NCBI GenBank assembly: GCA_031763025.1
Contig: JASSKH010000001.1
Span: 16,283,142-16,347,141 of the forward strand
Source of the DNA: Macrocystis pyrifera
Taxonomy: Eukaryota; Sar; Phaeophyceae; Laminariales; Laminariaceae
DNA length: 64,000 nucleotides
Reading direction: 5' to 3'
In this document: positions 1 to 13,500 of the stretch, piece by piece
Position numbering within the stretch: position 1 is the stretch's first letter
How the letters are laid out: every line of letters starts with the position of its first letter
Translations under genes and position numbers: made by a program
The notes under the pieces: model-generated
What the model was told of the DNA's origin: nothing
What the model saw: only the letters and a program-made list of their open reading frames with translations
Databases searched by the model: none

Positions 1-604
1 GACGCCGTTTGCAATATCCTGGACAATCGAGGACAGCCAGGATACCTCTCCGAAGGACGAAAGCCTTGCTAATCAACACATGGGAACCAGGGCCCATTCG
101 CCATGCGTGCTCGTGCCGGGCGCGGTCGGTACATGGGGAGTGGCAATATCTCTAGGGTACCACAACGAATCCCCACGCACACTCCTCCCGGTAGCACGAC
201 ATGGGCTTGGCGCTATCGGCGGTCTGACGAAACAGGGTAACAAGGCAAGCGGTGTATTTTCCTCCACCTCCTCCCGGTCTTCAATAACAAGGTCTTCGTT
301 TTTGTCAAGTACTGAATACAGGCGTCATGACGTTCACCCGCCACCCCTCGCACACGCCCCGACATCACTAATGGAAACCCCTATTAATAGGAGCTATGAC
401 GTACACCCGCCACCCCTAGCTCACGCCCCTACATTAGTGATGAAAACCTCATTTGCTCTGTCTATCTATCTACACAGCAACAGTAGATCTACCTACGATA
501 TACCCTGGTATTATCTGGAAATCTACTCGTACAGTACCGTAGTGACATCTACAGTACAAGCAGTATCTTTACACCGCAACGACCTAGCCCTCCTCTCCGC
601 TCAC
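1..604. other. 5' end of window; intron and possibly later exons of the 5-phosphatase-like gene
   Basis: This stretch lies just after the splice donor of the minus-strand 5-phosphatase exon, so it is probably its next intron. I did not recognise a further catalytic exon. It holds an imperfect tandem duplication of about 69 bp at roughly 321-455 (ATGACGT followed by a CACCCGCCACCCCT core in both units). The plus-strand reading frame at 80-913 is antisense to the exon and is not a gene. Confidence 0.4.
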
Positions 605-1638
605 TGTATCAGCAGCCGGCGCCACTCCCGTGTTCTCCCGCCTTCGTTCCTCCTAGGCTTGAGGTTCTCGATCTCCTGCACACCCACGGCCACAAGGCCG
701 CTCCCGGCGGCGGCGCGCCTCAGGAACTCCAGGTCGTTCTTCGACGGGGTAGACTCGGCTAGGTTCCAAGTGACGACGCAAACCTCAAGGGCGTTGTCGT
801 TGTCGTTGCCGTTGCCGTTGTCCTCTGGCGACACGTCGTCGAGTTGGCCGAGGCCGCCGCGGTTCGAAGCGACCGCGCCCGTCCGCGAGCTTCCGTCGTG
901 GGAGACATCATAGGAGCCGGTTTCTTCTTCCTCCTCCTCCGAGCCGGAGTTGCTATACTCTGAACTGTCCCCTGGTGAGGAGGAGGACCAACCTCTGCTC
1001 GCCCCTTGTACATCACCACCACCATCGTCGTCGTTATCGTCGTCGTCCTCGTCGCAGCTTGATCGTTCCGCAGAGCCGAGACCCTCATCCGTGTCGTAGT
1101 TCTCGTAGCTGTCATCCCCATCACCGGAGTTCTCCGAGTAACCCGCATCCTCCCCTCCCTCCCCCTGGTGCCCGGAGGCCCTGCGTGGTTCTGCCAACCT
1201 GCTGTGAATCTTGCTTCGCCCAGTGCGGTCCCCCCGAGCGCATGCCGGCTCTCGCGAGCGACTTCGACCTCCGCTGCCTTTTCCGCTGCGTCCCAATACG
1301 GGTTCGGAGCGCTTCCGCGACGTCGCCGCAATCGGAGTTCGGACACGCAAGTCGGCTGTTTGTCGCCGCTGCGTACTTCCGTCCGTGACTTTCGCTGCGA
1401 CAGGGGGTGTCCGTCGGGAGCTACCGGCTTCTTCGGCGGGAGCGCTGCTGGATGCCCCCGAGAGTGCTAGGACAACACCTACAGCGAACACAGCAACCTT
1501 CTTCACCCACGCCACACTCGGAGGAAGACCTCGTTGTGGCCTACCACAGCCCTTTCTGAAGGACGAGCGGGCGGTGATCCCTAGATAATGATTTGGCGTG
1601 GGAAATCCTCGCGGTTGTATCAACCGGGAATCCACCAT
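605..1638 (-). CDS. inositol polyphosphate 5-phosphatase-like protein, first coding exon (partial gene)
   Basis: The 344 complete codons begin at an ATG (1638) and end at a consensus splice donor, ACA|GTGAGC, at 605/604. The last 58 residues match the start of the inositol-polyphosphate 5-phosphatase catalytic domain (DNase I-like fold). They contain VVTWNLAES (the conserved TWN) near residue 288 and VAVGVQEIE, whose glutamate is the expected metal ligand, near residue 320, followed by an LKPRR...REWRRLL stretch. In the family these enzymes remove the 5-phosphate of phosphoinositides. Residues about 44-60 are hydrophobic (KVAVFAVGVVLALSGAS) and could be a signal or anchor. Residues about 165-240 are strongly acidic and serine-rich, which is unusual padding before the domain. 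The rest of the catalytic domain is outside the window or in unrecognised exons. The family call rests on the short catalytic start. Another DNase I-fold phosphatase is the main alternative. Confidence 0.72.
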
Positions 1639-1976
1639 CGTTCGCGCCGCCCTCTCTGTCGCGGGAAGCAGTAATGTTATCGTCGCGAGAATCTGTCATG
1701 AGGGAGTTCCATTCTAGAGTGATTTATTTTCCGGTGTAGGGGACGTATTGCATGACCTTTCGCCTAGGATTTTCAGGCCAGCCAGTCAGACCCGGACCCA
1801 TATGATGGACAAGAACGTAAGCCAGCATTAGCGGTTGTAGCTGAGTATTTCTGCGGTGATACGCTATTCCACCACCATCGCTACAGCCTAGGTGAATCGA
1901 GCCTCTTCTTCTAACGCTGTGAGCAAGGACAGAGAAGCCGAAAAAAAAGAAGGAAAAAAAAAAGTCGTGGTGGACG
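1639..1976. promoter_or_regulatory. divergent intergenic region, likely shared promoter
   Basis: The start codons of the 5-phosphatase-like gene (minus, 1638) and the ABCG transporter gene (plus, 1977) face away from each other across only 338 bp. Both promoters and 5' leaders must therefore lie here, unless one gene has an upstream non-coding exon. An A-rich purine stretch (about 1940-1965) lies just before the plus-strand ATG. I see no clear TATA box at a standard spacing. Confidence 0.5.
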
Positions 1977-2224
1977 ATGCGGCGGAATAAGAGGAAAAGG
2001 ACGAAGATTGCTGCCTCCAAGTTGCTCGTGCTGGTGGTCTTGTTTGTAGCGCGAGGGGCATGGGCTGCGGTGGGGAGCGACTATCCCGCCACATCGTCGG
2101 CTACGCTGGAGTCCCAGGGAAGAGCTCATCACTTGGTGTGGGAAGGCGTAAACTTCGAGGTCTCTGGCAAATCATCTCGCTCTGGAGAGAGCCACAGCAG
2201 CAGCGGCAGCAGGAGGAGCAGCAG
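1977..2224 (+). CDS. ABCG exon 1 (start, hydrophobic N-terminus)
   Basis: The ATG at 1977 opens a basic stretch followed by a hydrophobic segment (residues about 15-30). Further on, [14 protein letters not shown] is the usual entry to an ABCG nucleotide-binding domain. The exon ends AGCAG|GTACCA in phase 2. A serine/arginine-rich linker precedes the junction. Confidence 0.88.
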
Positions 2225-5200
2225 GTACCAGCATTCATTTACGTTTGGAAGAACCAGCAGTTTCTTTTTCAGCAATGGCAGATCAGCATCAGAAGCAGCG
2301 CGTTCGCTTGTTGCCTTCTCTTGTTGTTCTGTTCGTATGTGACTCGTGGCGGTATATAGTAGTCTCTCCTCTTTCGATTGCAGTGTGTGTGTGTGTGTGT
2401 CTTCACATTAAACCGTTCTTCTACTCGTCGACATCCAGCAAGCCCAGTGTCCGTGCTGATTCTTCACCCTAGAAAGATACGAGCTCTGTGGTCACAGACT
2501 ACGACACAGAGATAACACACCGTGATGCATTAATAGCCTACGTAATACCATGCCTTCGCACTAGGTGCGGCCGACACAACATACATACATACGCCAGCAA
2601 CCAAAATACACCATAAAGAAAGAGAAGCAACGAAAAAACCAAACCGAAAAAGAACAAGAAAAATAAAAAGAAAAGGGGAAGAATCCCAAATAAATAAATA
2701 AAATGGGAAGCCAAAGCTCAGACACATACATACTTACCCCGAGCATGCGCCAAAAGGGACGTGCAAGGGGAAAGATACGAGAAGGAAAAAGGGGACTATG
2801 CATCCCGGTGAACACTTAACTAAGTAAAAAGAGCAATAGTGAGTGGGCCAAAATACGCTCGTCACCCACCCACTATGTAGTACTTCTTTCATAAGGATAA
2901 GAAGGGAAAAAAAAAAAATCAAAATGCATACCGAACGGCCGCAGCAGTTGGCGGTACGAGTAGCAAAGAAAAGTCCAACCTATTAGTCGGCCTGGTACCT
3001 TGCTACCCTATCTGCGGTCTCTCTGCTACTCTCTTCTACCGCGGTTTCCCTTCTACTCCTCCTGTTCCCCCCCCTGCCCCCATACACTTGTACGGTGTTC
3101 CTTCTACCCCTCCTGCTGTTACCCCTCCCCCCATTCCCTCTAACACTACCTGCAGCGGATGCACGGCGCTGTCTACTCAGCTTTGCCTCAGTACGCACAC
3201 ACAGCAGTAGTTTATTAGTAGCGCCTGGTCAGCGTTCCCGACAGCGTGCCACAATTCAAATCCGATCACAGATATTTTAAAAGGTATCCAGCTTGTGGTC
3301 TGGGTTGGGTTTCAGCCAGTTGCAGCAGTTGCAGTTCCTTGTTGCTCCTTCTCCAGTTCTTGCTCCTTCGACGAAAAGCACCCAATTGGCTACTATTAAT
3401 ATCATTACCGGGGACCATAGTAAATAATAAATAATAGGACCAAATATTTGTCATTAAAACAGGAAAAATAGCGAAATATATAGGTTCTTGTGTATGCCGT
3501 AGGTCCCATTTAATATGGTCCCCGTGATAGTAGTTTTTTTAGGGCAAATGCCAAAATCAGGTATACCTGATCCGTTTGAGCCAAAATCAGGTACATACTA
3601 AAACCAAGTAAAAAACGCGCGCCACGAGCGGTGTGATGTCCTTGACAATCCGGTAAAAAAACAATGCGCCTAAAGCATTAAGCGTGCCACATGGCCTCCA
3701 AAATCTGAATCGTTTTGTTTTCTTCAGGGTGTAGGTACCACGGGCTCCCCTTGGACCTGCAAAGAGTCACTATTAATATGCTTCGTTTGTTTCGCCACGG
3801 CGGGAGCGCCAAGAGTATTTACTGTGGCGCCCCCCCCCCGTTGACAGCTTAAAGCTTCCAGACCGTCCTCGCCGAACCGCCTGCTCGGCACGAAATTATC
3901 TTGCCTTACCAAACCTGAGACCACCTCGACGCGGGGTGGCGCAGACGAAACGCCGAGTGTCCATGGTGCTGTAAAGACTGCTGTTAACATAGAAAACAAC
4001 AGACTACTCCGCCTGCTCGGCACGAAATTATCTTGCCGTACCAAACCTGAGACCACCTCGACGCGGGGTGGTGCAGACGAAACGCCGAGTGTCCATGGCC
4101 CATGGTGCTGTAAAGACTGCTGTGAACATAGAAAACAACAGAGTACACACAACAGCTAACTGAAGCACATCGCACACCCCAAAGGAGAAAAAGTGAAACC
4201 AGCGTACGCATGTATGCATGTCTATTACGTACTTTTACCTACGACGTACGAGTACAGAGTTTATACGTCAATACAGAAGAAGTTCAACCGAGGGAGGGCA
4301 GACGCATACGGAGAGAAAACACAGTGTACGTATGGCCTCTCTGATTGGTTCAAAGTTGGCCAAAATCAGTTGAAAGCTAGACATAGTAGAAAAAATCAGG
4401 TGTACCTTGGCCTTTTCGTGCCAAAATCAGTTACAATGTCAGCTTGGCCAATAGCAGGGCTCCTGGTGTGTGTTTTTGTACCTGATTTCAGTATGAAACT
4501 GTTTTTGGCACGAAAGTGGCCAGGTATACCTGATTTTGGCAAAAACTCTTTTTTTTACGTATCCGTAACTTCGGAGTCCTCTTACGATAAGTATCGCAAT
4601 CGATGGCTGGTGTACTGGTATCATGAAATAAGCCCAACATACCTGTTGTTATAGCGTATACGTACGAGCACAACACTGACGGTATTATCAGCACTTGTAC
4701 GTAGACAGAGAAATAGAGACTACCTGATACAGAACAGCGGACCTAATCGTACGAGTGAGTATAATACCGCACGGCAAACAATACGAGAATACATATGTGT
4801 CTTAACACTATTTTTATAAATTGAAATACGTCAGCTGTGAGTTCGACTGGTTAAATAGTTGATACTCTACTTTGCAAGCTGCCAAATACGTCTCGCCTAT
4901 ATTCCATTTTTACCGAATTTTACAAATATTGTGATAAAAAATAGTACTTGCTATCAAATATTAATATTAATAGCTGGTACCAATCAAGGCCTTACCGCTT
5001 TGTTTTAGGTTTCAAGACTTGAGTACGTACGTACTTACGTACGTACTGCTTGTCCGATATACGACGAAGAGTCGGTGGTCGGTTTCAGTCTCAGTTTTCG
5101 AGCTGCAACTACAATATGTGCTTGAAGTTGTACGGGTTCGAACAGCACAGAAGCTATTTAGAATAACGCCGAGGGATGTGGGTGTGTAGGTGTTGGAAGT

Positions 5201-7441
5201 AGCGTTGTGGATATCGTATCGGTAGTACAAGTTTCGATACACCAAGAACATCGAACTTTAAGTTATGATACATGTACATGGAATCAAACGTGGTTTCCCG
5301 TTCCACCCCCTGGCATCCCCATGTTTTTCATGCGCAGATATCATATTGGACGAAATAAGAAGCGTCAATCTATCAAATATCGATATCGGCTACACGTATC
5401 GATATTTTTTTTTGCTCAAAGCAGTGCAACAGCAGTAGTATCGCATTGAGCTCGATTCCGATATCCAACACTACAGAGTAGTTGGAACGCTACTATGTAC
5501 GTGCTGCTGTAATATTAATAGTCAACCCTTTCGGGGCCGGCCCGGGTGCAGCGACAGCAGTTGCGACAACAAGATGGCAAGCAACAGCGGTCTTCTTATG
5601 TACCCGTGGTCGGTTTGGAACCGTTCGGCATCAGCGCGCAGCAGTGTACCGGCGGTAGCAGGCAGCATGCCTGTCACGTTCTGACACCAACAGGGGACCT
5701 TGATTTCATTATTATTTAAGCTGTATTGCTTTTAGTATGGTTACTAAACGCCATACATATAAGCCGTACGTATGAGTTTTAGTGTCTCCATACAAAAATG
5801 CCATGAAAAATATACATGCATGTTTTATCGTGCCATACTATTACGGGGGTCCATAGTTAACGGGACCAAATTTTGTTAGTAAAAATAAGTAAATATATAG
5901 GTTTTTGTGTGTACCATAGGTCCTATTAACTATGGACCCCCGTAATAAACACCACACAAGCCGAATAATCAACCAAGCACGTTCAATCAAATCAATAATC
6001 AAATCAACACATTTTTACTGTTGATTCATACACTACTCTAATTGCAGATAAAAAAATCTGAGAATTGAGTTAATTATTTAGTTTCCGAATTCGGGGACAC
6101 GAAATGATAGGGCGTGCCGTACACATCCGTATAATGTAGTTCGGACTTCGGACGCAGCCTACGGGCTTCTTCGTGTTTGGCGATGCTGTAAACGTCGTTT
6201 CGGTTTGTCAATTTCCCCGCAATGAAATTTAACAATTTTATAAATTTTGCTCGGTTTATCACAATACTTGTAAACTTAGGTAAAAATGGAATATAGACGA
6301 GGCGTATTACGCAGCTTGCAAAGTTGAGTATCAATATTTTTGAAATACGTCAGCTGTGAGTTCGACTGATTAAATAGTTGATACTCAACTTTGCAAGCTG
6401 CGTACGCCTCGTCTATATTCCATTTTTACCGAATTTTACAAGTATTGTGATCAACCGAACGCGCGTATTCTATATGTAATTCTTTGTCAAATATGTAAGC
6501 CAGCGGCTCTAAAGGGGTTCGTACATACATCGTCCTATCGTGAAACGGGCAAGTGTCAGCCGCATGCGTGTATTCCAGGTACCAGGTACCATGAACCCGG
6601 GTATGTCCGTATTTTTGAAACCGAAGCTTTTGTAGCCGTGCCTTCCCTCCGGTTGGTGCTGAATGCCGAGCCATGCTGCCGGTAGGGCGGGGGCGTACTC
6701 AGTATGTAGTTGCTTGCCTTCAGTCATTTGGCCCTTGACCACACGCCTCCCTTTCGAGACGGGCGGAGTACCCTTCGGGAGTGGGGGGGGGTTGGTTACC
6801 TTTGGGCGCAAAATGTTCTCACTGGGGAGGCTCCTCGAATGTAGAACTGCCCAACATTTTTGCAATCCCACCCATGTATCACATGCGTTGCATTTTTTTT
6901 GTTGTTACACTATATACCCACGCACCACAGCAAGCAGCCCATGTAGTTGTTCATGGGGTTAAGCGTACCGATATAGTACTTTTTTTCTCATAGTATTTTC
7001 TTTCGGGTAAGGTAGAGAGTCCCTCATGTTATTATACATAAGTACAGTAGTTGTCCCTCTATAGTGCCGGTATGCGCCAGCGGGGGGGAATACCGGCATT
7101 TTAGCGGCAAGCGGCACTACTCGGCACACTGCCACTGCTGATTGCTCCCATATATGCCAGACGATTTCACAGGCATTATAGCGGACAACCGGCACTATAG
7201 AGAGTCCTTTTCTGCAAATAGGAGCCTGAGAAAACATAGACGCCCGCCCGCTCTGCTGTCTACCCATGCCATGGCTTGCGTGCTCGTCAGGCGGCGCAAT
7301 ATTCTGCGCGATGTGAGTGGAGAGGCACGGCCGGGACGGCTACTGGCCATCATGGGACCCAGCGGGAGGCAAGAAGTTCCGGTTGTTCGCATGATGAGTG
7401 GGGTGACTGTTTGTGTATTCGTTTGCTTCGGGAAAAGAGGG

Positions 7442-7508
<67 letters not shown>

Positions 7509-10500
7509 CGTGGCGCAAAAGGTGCCCGAAAGACAAACGAGCGCTGCTGAAGTCGCCGTTTCGTTCCATGCGATACCTCCTCTTGCCTCGCTTTCAGTTC
7601 CACCCAGCTCCGTTTTGTTCCGCGAAGGGCCAGTCCGGCTTCGTTCCGTTCGATCTCTTTCGGTTCCGTTCGGTTCCGTTCTGCTTCCTTATGTTTCGCC
7701 CCGTTCGATTCACCTCGATTCCGCTCGGTCCCTTTTCGGTTCCGTTCGGTTACGTTCAGTTTCGTCCCGCACTGTTCCGTTCAACTCGTCTGTCGTCCTT
7801 TCGTCTGTCTGTTCTTTTGCTTTTTGTGCTGTTGTACTTGTGCCTCGTAGTGGAAAATCATCTCTCTTAAACGTTCTTGCAGGCCGAGTGCCTGCCGCGC
7901 GGCGGAACCGTCTGCAAGGCACGGTCGACGTGGGCGGGGTATCTCTGCACGACTTCGACACGCAGGTAAATGATCACGATACGATTACTATGGGTGCCAA
8001 TATACCGTTGAGGTGGTGACATGGCTAAAGTTTTTCGTTACGGTTAGGGATGCGACTACACGGTTAGGTCACGGTTAAGCATGCGGTGATGGTTTCGGTG
8101 ACAGCAACAAAAAAAAAAAAAACGTCACTTTTATTTTCCAGCTTTCTGGACAAGCCGTGGTCACAGGTGTCATCCCTTCTGCCCCCCGGTACTTGCCTTC
8201 ATTTTTATCGCGCGCAGGGTTCAGCATTCCCACTGCCCATCGATTTTCATCGAATTTTGCTATCCCACGCTCTCGCGCTTTCCGTGACGAGAAAAAAGGC
8301 CCATACATGTTTTTCTTCACAGCTACATGGTTATAGTGCGACTACAACTTATGGCTTCGAGTTACGGTTGCCGGCCTACGTTTTTGATTCGTCAACGGTT
8401 GAAATTATGTTTATTGTCAAGTACGGGTCAGGGGCACGCGGTTACTACTGCGCTTACAGTTGTTACTATTGTATGCTATTAATCGACTAAACTGTTACTG
8501 TTCAAATTTCGGTTCAAGCTGTTGCTGCTACACTGGTATACGGTTTCGATTGCGGGTAAGGACACGGCTACAGTTGTACAGCAGTTACGGATGTTGTCAC
8601 GGGCTCCGGTAGAGGGTTCGGTAGAGGTTGCGGTTACTATCTCGGCTCGCGGTACTCGCCGTTTTTTCGAATCAGACCGTGAAGTTTTGCGCACGTCTCC
8701 TATAAGTCCTCACGAGCACTTGACCTAGCGGGGCCTTCTTTCTTGTTTGCCTGTTTTTTTATTTGAAAAATTTGAAAAATTTGGACCACCTTAGACCAAT
8801 GGGTACGGTAGAACAATGCAGTCATAAGATGATAATCCCGCCTGGATTATGCTAAAAATATCCGATGACGGGTGATGTAAGAGAATATGCCCCAAATGAT
8901 GCAAACCAGCCTTTTGAAAGCGCCGAAATGATTGATGCCCCTTCGTTCGAATGCTGAGGGTGGATGCGCTTACAAAAATCCCCATGAGAGGACCAACGAG
9001 GAGGTTACGCCGCACTACTTGTGTCTTTCCCTGGTATCTGGTACACGATGTGACAGAGGGCATCATGTACCTGGTGGCCGCGTGCTTGCGTGTCAGTCGA
9101 CTATGCCGCAACAGTACGATAGGACAACGGAATCAGCAGTCACGGCCGCTGCAGCGGCCACGTTGGCCTACTTGTAGACGACGAGGGAGGGCATGGTCGC
9201 AGTGTTCTCACAAGAGCCGAGGTTAGGCGGTTCGAGTGTCGCAGGAGAGGAGACAAACGACGCAAACTATTGGGAGATGGGTTTGTTTGTAGAGCGACGA
9301 ACACCAACCCCCATCGAGCGCACGAGCACTTCCCTCCCACCACCCCAAATATGATGCCATCACTTGTCGGGTGAGCCTCACCCGACCTACCTCATTCGTA
9401 GCTCACGTTCCCCCAACTCACAGAATTTGGAGGCGTGCTGACCCCTCGTGCGCAAGGCTTCCTAGTTATATAAGACCCAAACGCTTTCATGTATCTTCCG
9501 TACCCATACGTCTTAGACCTAATGTTCTCGGCAGAAAAAAAGAGAGAAAAAAACGCAGGTAAAGTCCTCAAGAAGGACGTAAATAACACGTGTGCAATTT
9601 TTCAGGGTCTTATCTCTGAAAAATGGCGTGGACATTTTGACTTTTGTGCGGAAAAAAAGCGCGAAAATAAGGCGTTGCCTCGGAATTACGTAGATTCAGT
9701 ATATAATCGATTTTTTGGCGATGTGTTTTTCTCAACACTGCACGTACGCAGGCCAGATATTCGATTTTTTTCGCGAAAAAAGTAGACATACCCTGGAGTA
9801 CCTGAAACCGGACTGTTCAAAAAATAAAAACAAAATAAACATATCCCCCCATGAAAACGCCTGCCTGTTACTCACCGTATTTAAGCCCCGTGGTTGGTCG
9901 GGACACGTTTTACCCATTAGCGCCAACCATGTCACACAACTTCCGCTGTTCAAGGCGGTCAGTATGATACCAGATATGTGCCGTTTCGAGTAGGTGCTGC
10001 AGTCGGCATTCCTGCGCGAGAGAATTTCCGTCAGTCAACTTGAACCAGCTCGTATGCGATTACAGTTATGGTTTCGGCTACGTACGGTTACGGGTATACG
10101 GTTACTTTGACGGTTTCGGTCGTATTCGTCTGGCCGCTGTTAGAGTTACGTCAAAACTCTCACGGCTGGCTGCCTTCACGCGGTTACGGGTGACATCACG
10201 ATGACGAATACGGTTTTAGCGCGGTTTCGCTTGAGTTTTCGGTTACGGTAGAATTTTTTTCGGTGACGGCTAAGGTCAACTGTCAGGGTTATGCGGCTAC
10301 AAATTATACGATGCATATAAGGTGATATTACTCCGGTTATGGTTGATGTTACAGCTACGGGTGCGGTTGCGGTTGCAGTTTCGGCTGTAGGCTTAGGCTA
10401 CAGTTTTACGGCTGAGGCTGGGCGGATGTGGTTTTGCAGATACGACGACGGCTATACCGGTCGCGGTTACGGTTGTGCGGTCACGTTCACGACTACACGA

Positions 10501-13500
10501 TCATGGTTGCAGTTTTAGTTACGGCTGAGTTCACGATAACGTCTAGGTGGCGGTTGGTGTCACAACTACACAGGTCGTGTTTCTTCTCACGTTCAGTCAT
10601 CGCCACTAGTAGTATAGTTATCTGGCTGGGTACGGTTAGACGGTTTACGGATAAGGATACAGTTGCGAGCTGTCCTTGACTGCCACGGATGCCACCTGGC
10701 GCCCCGTCAGTGCCCGCCGGGACGGCAAGGCTCCGGATTCGGAGATCAGTATCGCGTAGTTGTCGTTTTCTCCAGTTCGTGTCGTTTGTCGTGCCGAAAT
10801 CGTCCCCATGAGGGACGTTGGCGCATCGGTTCGTCCTGAAACACCGGCCTGGCAATCGCTCATCTTCTTGAAAGCGGCTGCGACTTCTTTCGTGACCAGC
10901 ATGGCCACGGCGTATCTTATTGAGAGCGACTGACACTTTCGTATGTTCCTTTTTTCTCAGGAAGATCGTGGGCTTAGTTGGCTTAGTTTTTTTTTGCTTT
11001 GTTGGCTCCCCCTTCTCGAAGGCGGGCTGCCACTTCTTTTGTGCTCTTGTGGAGGGAGGCAGCTCTTCGGGCTTTGTTTTGTGTTTTGATTGGTTTCGTC
11101 CACTTCCCTCCCTCGCTCCCTCCCTCCCCCGTGTATACACGCACCGCGCTAAATTTCTTCCTGCCCCCGACCGGCGGTGTACTTCAGCGCTACGTGGCGT
11201 ATGTACGGCAAGAGCAAAGTTTTTATCCCTTCCTCACGGTGAGGGAAACCCTTCTCATCACGGCGGGGCTGCGCTTGGACAGGTGGGTGAACGCGTGCTA
11301 TACGACAGAGGTATATATATATAGATATATTATATGGTCCTTAATTTTTCTGAAGGCTCTTCGCTTGAGGATCTCCACACCTCAATACCTGCAGTAGCAC
11401 CCAAAATTGACCTTTGGAGAAAATGAGTACCAGGCAGGCGTAACCCCGATAAACAAATTCCATTGGCTACTGTGGGAGCTAACGAAAATACTGTGCAACA
11501 CCACAAAGATGGGATAAACGATGCGTACCGGGTAGCTCCTTAGTCGAGGAGACCTCTGTCAGTCGAAAACATCAGCCGTGGAAGGTAAAAAAATGCTACG
11601 GGTATAGCCTCCTATCGTGCACGTGTCACGTACCTGTAATACTGTGAGCTTGCCAAAATTCGACGCGAGTCGACGGGGGAAGAAAATGGTGAATTCTTCC
11701 CGCGATAAAAGGTACGAACCGTCTGGGGGAGGGGAGGAAACGCCCGCTGTGTGATCCCGGGTTTGAATTGCTACTGGGATAGAGCGGGAGACCAGGGCGA
11801 GGATAATAAATAGGATGGAGAAAACGGAAAAAAGCGTAGTGTTTATTTATTGCGAGGCCCTTGCGATATGATACCGGTCGTTGCGATTGGGGGCGGTCGT
11901 GGATGGCGGTGTTGCCGCTGATCCGACGTCTTTCGAAAGGGGGGTAGCCAGTGCGCGTGGGCGTTTTTTTTTTTTCCAAGGCTTATGCTGGTGTTGGTGT
12001 TGGTGTTGGTGTTGGTGTTAGTGTTGCTGTTGCTGTTGCTGTTGGTTTTAAGTTGGTGGTAGTGCCACTGGCGCTGTTGGTGTTGGTGTTGGTATTAGCG
12101 TTGGCGTTCTTGGTGCGCTGTTGCTGCTGCTGCTGCTGCTCTCGTTGGTATTGTTGATGTTGCCCCCCTTGTGGTTTTTTGTTGCTGCCGCTGTTGTTTT
12201 CTCGTCGTTGCTCTCACAGGCGCCCTTCGAGAATCACCACAGGCCCGCCAACGCAATCAAACAACGACAGTCGCAACATGACTCTCGAGGGCGAACCCTA
12301 CACACCGCATGCTGTTTACCCTGTCTTGATCGTTGAATACTTTTTCTCACCTTCGCACAACGACCATTGCAGTGGCGGCGGACACCTATACACAAGAGCC
12401 TTGGGGTGGTAGCGCTGTACGCCATTGTTTTTATCTGCAGCTTGTTGTTGGTAGCCTGACTTTCGAGGACACCGAGAAACTCGCCGGAGAGCCATCCCCC
12501 AATAGCTCTTCGGTCGAGGAAATCAATGAAGTAAAATGTTGTCAGGGTGGCAGTTTGTGATTACGGTCTCACCATCGTCCTCTCCCTTCCTCATCGTCTT
12601 CCTCTCTCTCACCCTTACTATATATATGTATCTATCTTACTATTCCCCTCACGCTCCTCCTTTCTCTCGCGCTCTCACTCCTGCTATCTCCCTTATTGCA
12701 TCTCTCTTACTCTATCCCACCCTGTTTCTTTCCTGTTTCTCCTTCTCTCTCCCGGACCCCCGCTGTGGCTGTTCTTGTCTCCGCTCCCACTTCTTGCAAA
12801 CACCTTTCCCGTGACACCTTGCTCCAGAGGCGTTTCCACCCTGCAGAAGGTGAGGGGCTCCCCCCTTTCCCCCTCCTCTCCCCTCTCCCACCAGGTGGTG
12901 GTGGGCGTTGTTGTTGTGATGGAAACCCCCGCTCTGGGTAGGGTGGGTGCGCCTGTTGAATAAGGGCGGGTCTCCGTTGCCGATCCTTCTTCGCAAACCG
13001 CTTTGGACATTTCGTTCGGTGTACCGGCATTGCTTCGTGTACCACGCGGATAAGGTTGCGGCCGCTGACGCCGAGGACCACTAAAGTAGCGCAAGGGTTT
13101 CACGGGCAAGAACCTGGGAGCATTGTGTGGTGGGCGCAGGGACCCCGGGTCACCACATGCGCGCGATGAAAAATCCTCTGTCATGTTTTCTTCGGGACAT
13201 ACATACTACAGCGCAGGGCCATGAACGAGAAATAACCTAGTAAGAACATAAGGTTCATTCTTGGAGAACACGCTGAGAAAATTGGAGTTCAGAAAATCGT
13301 GCCCAGCGACGAGCGCTTCACTAAATCCTACCTGGTATGTATTACCTGGTAGCTTGTTAAGCTCAACGTTGTACAAGGAGAGTATCACAATAGGTTTATA
13401 TCATAAGGCTTGCTGATACTAATAACTGGTGTTTGTTGCCTGTCGGTGGGCCCGTACTGCTGTATGGGTTAGCGGTAGACTGTCATCCTGGCTGGCGATT

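Larger units (their letters stand above)
2225..7290 (+). other. ABCG intron 1 (5.07 kb)
   Basis: This is the largest intron. It holds several small repeats listed separately: a 105-bp MITE, a 132-bp tandem duplication, two fold-back elements, a second 105-bp MITE and an antisense copy of the poly-C family. A (GT)n run lies near 2383-2400. Segments 2520-3400 and 4960-5830 contain only A- or T-rich low-complexity sequence and short palindromic runs such as GTACGTACGTAC near 5023-5045. No coding exon was recognised. Confidence 0.8.

Noticed and set aside
80-913. Plus-strand frame of 277 codons
   Set aside because: It overlaps the 5-phosphatase exon antisense. No domain is visible.
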